From the NCBI GenBank assembly GCA_023634235.1, contig JAMKCF010000001.1, forward strand, positions 4,962,758 through 5,026,757: a stretch of DNA of 64,000 bases. The letters are read 5' to 3'. A program made the translations under genes and the position numbers. Of the stretch, positions 61,180 to 64,000 are shown piece after piece. Position 1 is the first letter of the stretch; the number at the start of each line of letters is the position of its first letter. Under the pieces are notes generated by a model. The model did no database searches. It was not told the DNA's origin and saw nothing but the letters and a program-made list of their open reading frames with translations. This DNA comes from Pisaster brevispinus. Lineage: Eukaryota; Echinodermata; Asteroidea; Forcipulatida; Asteriidae.

Positions 61180-61445
61180 GTAACGCCTTATACGGGTTTA
61201 CAAGGTGCTGCGGCACATTCAGCAGCCACTGCCAGGGGCGAACCCCTTCCCTTAGTGATGGATTGATTTGTGTTACGTGCATTACACAGCACGCCTGACC
61301 AATGGTTTAAGACTGATACCAAAAGACGACGCACTGATGGTTAGTGTATTTTATATGGAACACAGATGTCAATACTTGGACTCGAACCTGATCAGAAACA
61401 ACATAAATTATGTCCAGTGCTCTTTACAGCTACACCACAACCAGC
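61180..61445 (-). repeat. tRNA-derived SINE, family S3
   Basis: The minus strand starts GGTTGTGGTGTAGCTGTAAA GAGC (box A; plus positions 61419-61434) and has a perfect box B GGTTCGAGTCC (plus 61378-61388). About 200 bp of body follow, including TGGCTGCTGAATGTGCCGCA and CACCTTGTAAACCCGTATAA. The head lacks proper acceptor pairing. Short plus-strand ORFs over it are shadows. Confidence 0.7.
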
Positions 61446-61568
61446 CAACAGACAAACAGCTCAGCCCTAAATATAGTTACACTCCGTGCCCCGGAGAAAG
61501 TTGTCATTTGTATTATTCCTTATTGATTGATTTATTTGATTAGAGTTGATTTAGTTATAATTAATTAT

Positions 61569-61601
<33 letters not shown>

Positions 61602-61602
61602 C
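61569..61602. repeat. Poly-T tract
   Basis: About 34 consecutive T, possibly the inverse of a poly-A tail. No flanking element body recognised. Confidence 0.85.
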
Positions 61603-61835
61603 AAAACATAAAAATAAATTTAAAACTCAGCAGCATTGCCCACAGCCTCAATTTGATTGACGGGACAAAAGATATGACATACCTGATGAGAAGGCACATG
61701 CAGAAGTCACCATCGATGGGGAAAGTAACAATTTCCAGTCAATGTACAAATTATTTATTGCTGTTTTTGTAGTTTCATTTTATGTGTGTATTTGTTTGTT
61801 TAATTTTGTTTTGTCTTCATAAAAGCAAACCCAAA

Positions 61836-61856
61836 CAACAACAACAGCAACAGCAA

Positions 61857-61927
<71 letters not shown>

Positions 61928-61947
61928 ACAACAACAACAACAACAAC
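61836..61947. repeat. CAA/CAG compound array
   Basis: (CAA)n, a CAACAG hexamer alternation, a (CAG)n block and again (CAA)n. Poly-Gln, poly-Cys and poly-Ala frames over it are artefacts. Confidence 0.92.
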
Positions 61948-63240
61948 AGGCTGTTCCCCTTCCCAAAGCAGTCCTAAATCCAGGACAGACCAATAAACCG
62001 CATGCTCCATTCCGCTGACTAGCGAACCGTAGTTTTTGAATCAAAAGCAAAACCACAAAATGTGTACGTGGATTACTACATTTTACTCTCCAATCATGTT
62101 TATTTCATCACAAACGCCGTTTAAAAGCCCGAAGTGCCCCAAAATCTAAGCCAACGCTCCCTTTAATGCACTCGTCTTAAAAACTAGGTTAAACGTTAGG
62201 TTGTTTTTTTTTTTTTTTTTACTTTCTCTTTTTGTTTTGCCCTGCTGCAGCTGCGGATGGGCACAGTTTTGAGAAGTGAATGCACAGGTTGGTGACAATC
62301 AATGCATAGCCCAAAGCACCCGATGCAAGGCAAAGTATCGCTTTAAAAAAGGACGTCAATCTTGACAACAACAATCACGTACATCCAGTCGCAAAACCCC
62401 GGGGTCCCTTCTTTTAAATTTCCAATCTTCTTGAGTCGTCCCCTCTCCGTCCACTTGACAAATCACATATCAGTTTCTGAGAGCCCAGGCACTTCATTTT
62501 GTTTGTTGATGTTGGTGTTCTGTCGTCCCAATCTTTGCCTAGATGGTTTTTGGAAGTTACAACTTATGTCCATTCAAACATTGACGCTATTGAACAACCT
62601 TTGTATTTTTGCCGATGAAAATCTGTATCGTGGTCGTACTATTGTTCGATGTTAAAGTTGTGTTTGTGAAATAGAACACCTAAAGCACCAAAACTATGGT
62701 TACATTACTGAGCAAGTTATTATTTTAGTCTCCAGCTGCGGTTTTCTAGTTATAAAACTTGAAGTTAATTTTTAAAAAGGCAGAACAAAATAGACTTGGG
62801 AATTATTGTTTTAACCCTCGTAGTGCGCTTTTTCATTTTTTACAAATGGCATGTGTGTAAGAAGAGGCGGCACATTATAATGGTAATTACACATGGTAAA
62901 TAGCTTCCCCGTGTTCCCATGTGTTCCCTATTATATGTTATACCAAAAAGCAGAGCAAATCAAAGGGTAAACCTATTGGTTATGGTACAGTCAGATGTAC
63001 CATATCACCACAAGGACATCAAAAAGGCACAATTTCAATGCATACAGTAATATTGCAGAATATAGCAAACCCAGGTGAAACTAAGAATGTGGCAAGGTTC
63101 CGTGCCTAGTCCAAGCCCAACTGTGTCTATATTCATCCAATGGCAATGTAGACATTTCTCGTTGGAGGTAACAGGGGACTACGTGGAATGTAAAAAAAAA
63201 AAAAAGTGATATCCACCAGTGTGGAGGAATTTCCATACAG
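61948..63240. other. Intergenic stretch without recognisable genes
   Basis: A poly-T run lies near 62203-62220. A 97-residue plus frame at 62362-62655 and others have no family resemblance. Confidence 0.4.
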
Positions 63241-63247
63241 TGTGCCC

Positions 63248-63398
63248 GGGCGGCCGATTTCACAAAGAGCTAAGATTGATCTTAAGTGCGAATCAATCCT
63301 AATTGCTAAGCAAAGTGTGACGTCACACTACAAAATTACTATGCTGATATTGTCAACTCAACTGAATATGAATCTAAGTATTTGGTGAAATCGAGCCC
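63248..63398. mobile_element. Small MITE family B, copy 2
   Basis: The ends GGGCGGCCGATTTCACAAAG and TTGGTGAAATCGAGCCC are inverted relatives. The inner left part GAGCTAAGATTGATCTTAAG matches the inverted right half of the 48562-48706 element. About 151 bp, no ORF. Confidence 0.72.
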
Positions 63399-64000
63399 AG
63401 GAGTGTTACATCTAAAAAAAAAAACAGTACTTTGGTTAAAATCTATGCACCATAATTGTAATGCTGTCAAACACTAATTCCAAACGATCAAAAATCAACC
63501 CAAAAAAGTAAAAGTGCAAAAACCAACAGTTATTATTGGAGAACTCTACTCCAACACCTTTTGAACACCTTTCTTCTCCTGCTTTTTGAGTTTCACTTAT
63601 TTCCGAATCTAATAACCTCAATTTCCAACCAGTCCGTGTGGCTGCCTTTACTTCTTGTGTTTCCAACGCCGGGGGCACTTTCAATTGTGAGCTTCGAATT
63701 CACAAGTAATTGTTACTCTCTCTCTCTTGTCCAACATCTCCGGGACACGTTTCAACCGAGGGAACGTATCGATGCTAAATCAATGAAGAGCACACCTTGA
63801 AGTAAACACGTATCGGTACGGAAAAGTTGTTGATGACAACGGCATATAGATCGTGTGCAGCCGCATTTTTGTGTGTGTGTGTAACCATTAAGGGGAAAAG
63901 CTCGGAAAGAGGCACGACAAAAACATACATTTCGTCTAACAACACACCTGTTATATCCATGTAAATCCCTTTCCAAACAGTGGGCTTAATTAGATCGTAC

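Noticed and set aside
63752..63976. Minus ORFs near the right edge (MDITGVLLDEMYVFVVPLSE)
   Set aside because: Two overlapping frames are both open, no known domain, and the window ends too soon to judge.

Overview
The window looks like nuclear DNA of a marine invertebrate, most likely a deuterostome and plausibly an echinoderm. This rests on an AT-rich background, widely spaced short exons with GT/AG junctions, tRNA-derived SINEs, many MITE-like foldbacks, and a relaxin-receptor/GRL101-type receptor gene. The species cannot be named from the sequence alone. There are no bacterial features (operons, Shine-Dalgarno sites, CRISPR).

The left half (1 to about 33.7 kb) is one large minus-strand gene, read right to left. 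It encodes a leucine-rich-repeat G-protein-coupled receptor. I rebuilt 15 coding exons by hand from splice sites and phase. In order they are a hydrophobic signal-like exon (about 33.62-33.73 kb), one CUB exon (30860-31237), two LDL-receptor class A exons (27107-27241, 25739-25852), an LRRNT cysteine cap (20442-20577), eight single-LRR exons plus a ninth LRR/cap exon (18874 down to 1144), and a 7TM exon cut by the left window edge after TM4/ECL2 (1-732). All junction phases agree. Each LRR-to-LRR junction splits a leucine codon, which is strong internal evidence. The domain order CUB-LDLa-LDLa-LRR-7TM predicts a cell-surface receptor of the RXFP/GRL101 class.

The introns are full of repeats. 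The largest (about 6.9 kb, 6269-13140) holds a decayed minus-strand gene of a transposon-like multicopy family, with CHxxC and XPG/FEN-like nuclease motifs and a CXC cysteine tail, plus 3' fragments of two LINEs. Other introns hold MITEs, a SINE, a degenerate 90-bp tandem array, trinucleotide arrays, and a small plus-strand ORF with a good Kozak context (22444-22614).

The right half (about 34-64 kb) has no convincing complete gene. It is a repeat landscape: a perfect (CAA)403 array of 1.2 kb; a related (CAA)-bracketed locus 3 kb away; several MITE families with recognisable termini; at least four tRNA-derived SINE families; a roughly 1-kb direct duplication; and a family of elements rich in GGGTCA/TGACCC. 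Isolated exon-like pieces are a PAN/apple-like minus-strand exon (60710-60787), a CCP/sushi-like plus-strand fragment (about 52561) and an unassigned ORF (56925-57137). They may belong to genes extending beyond the window or be relics. The very long homopeptide reading frames over the CAA array are artefacts of the microsatellite.
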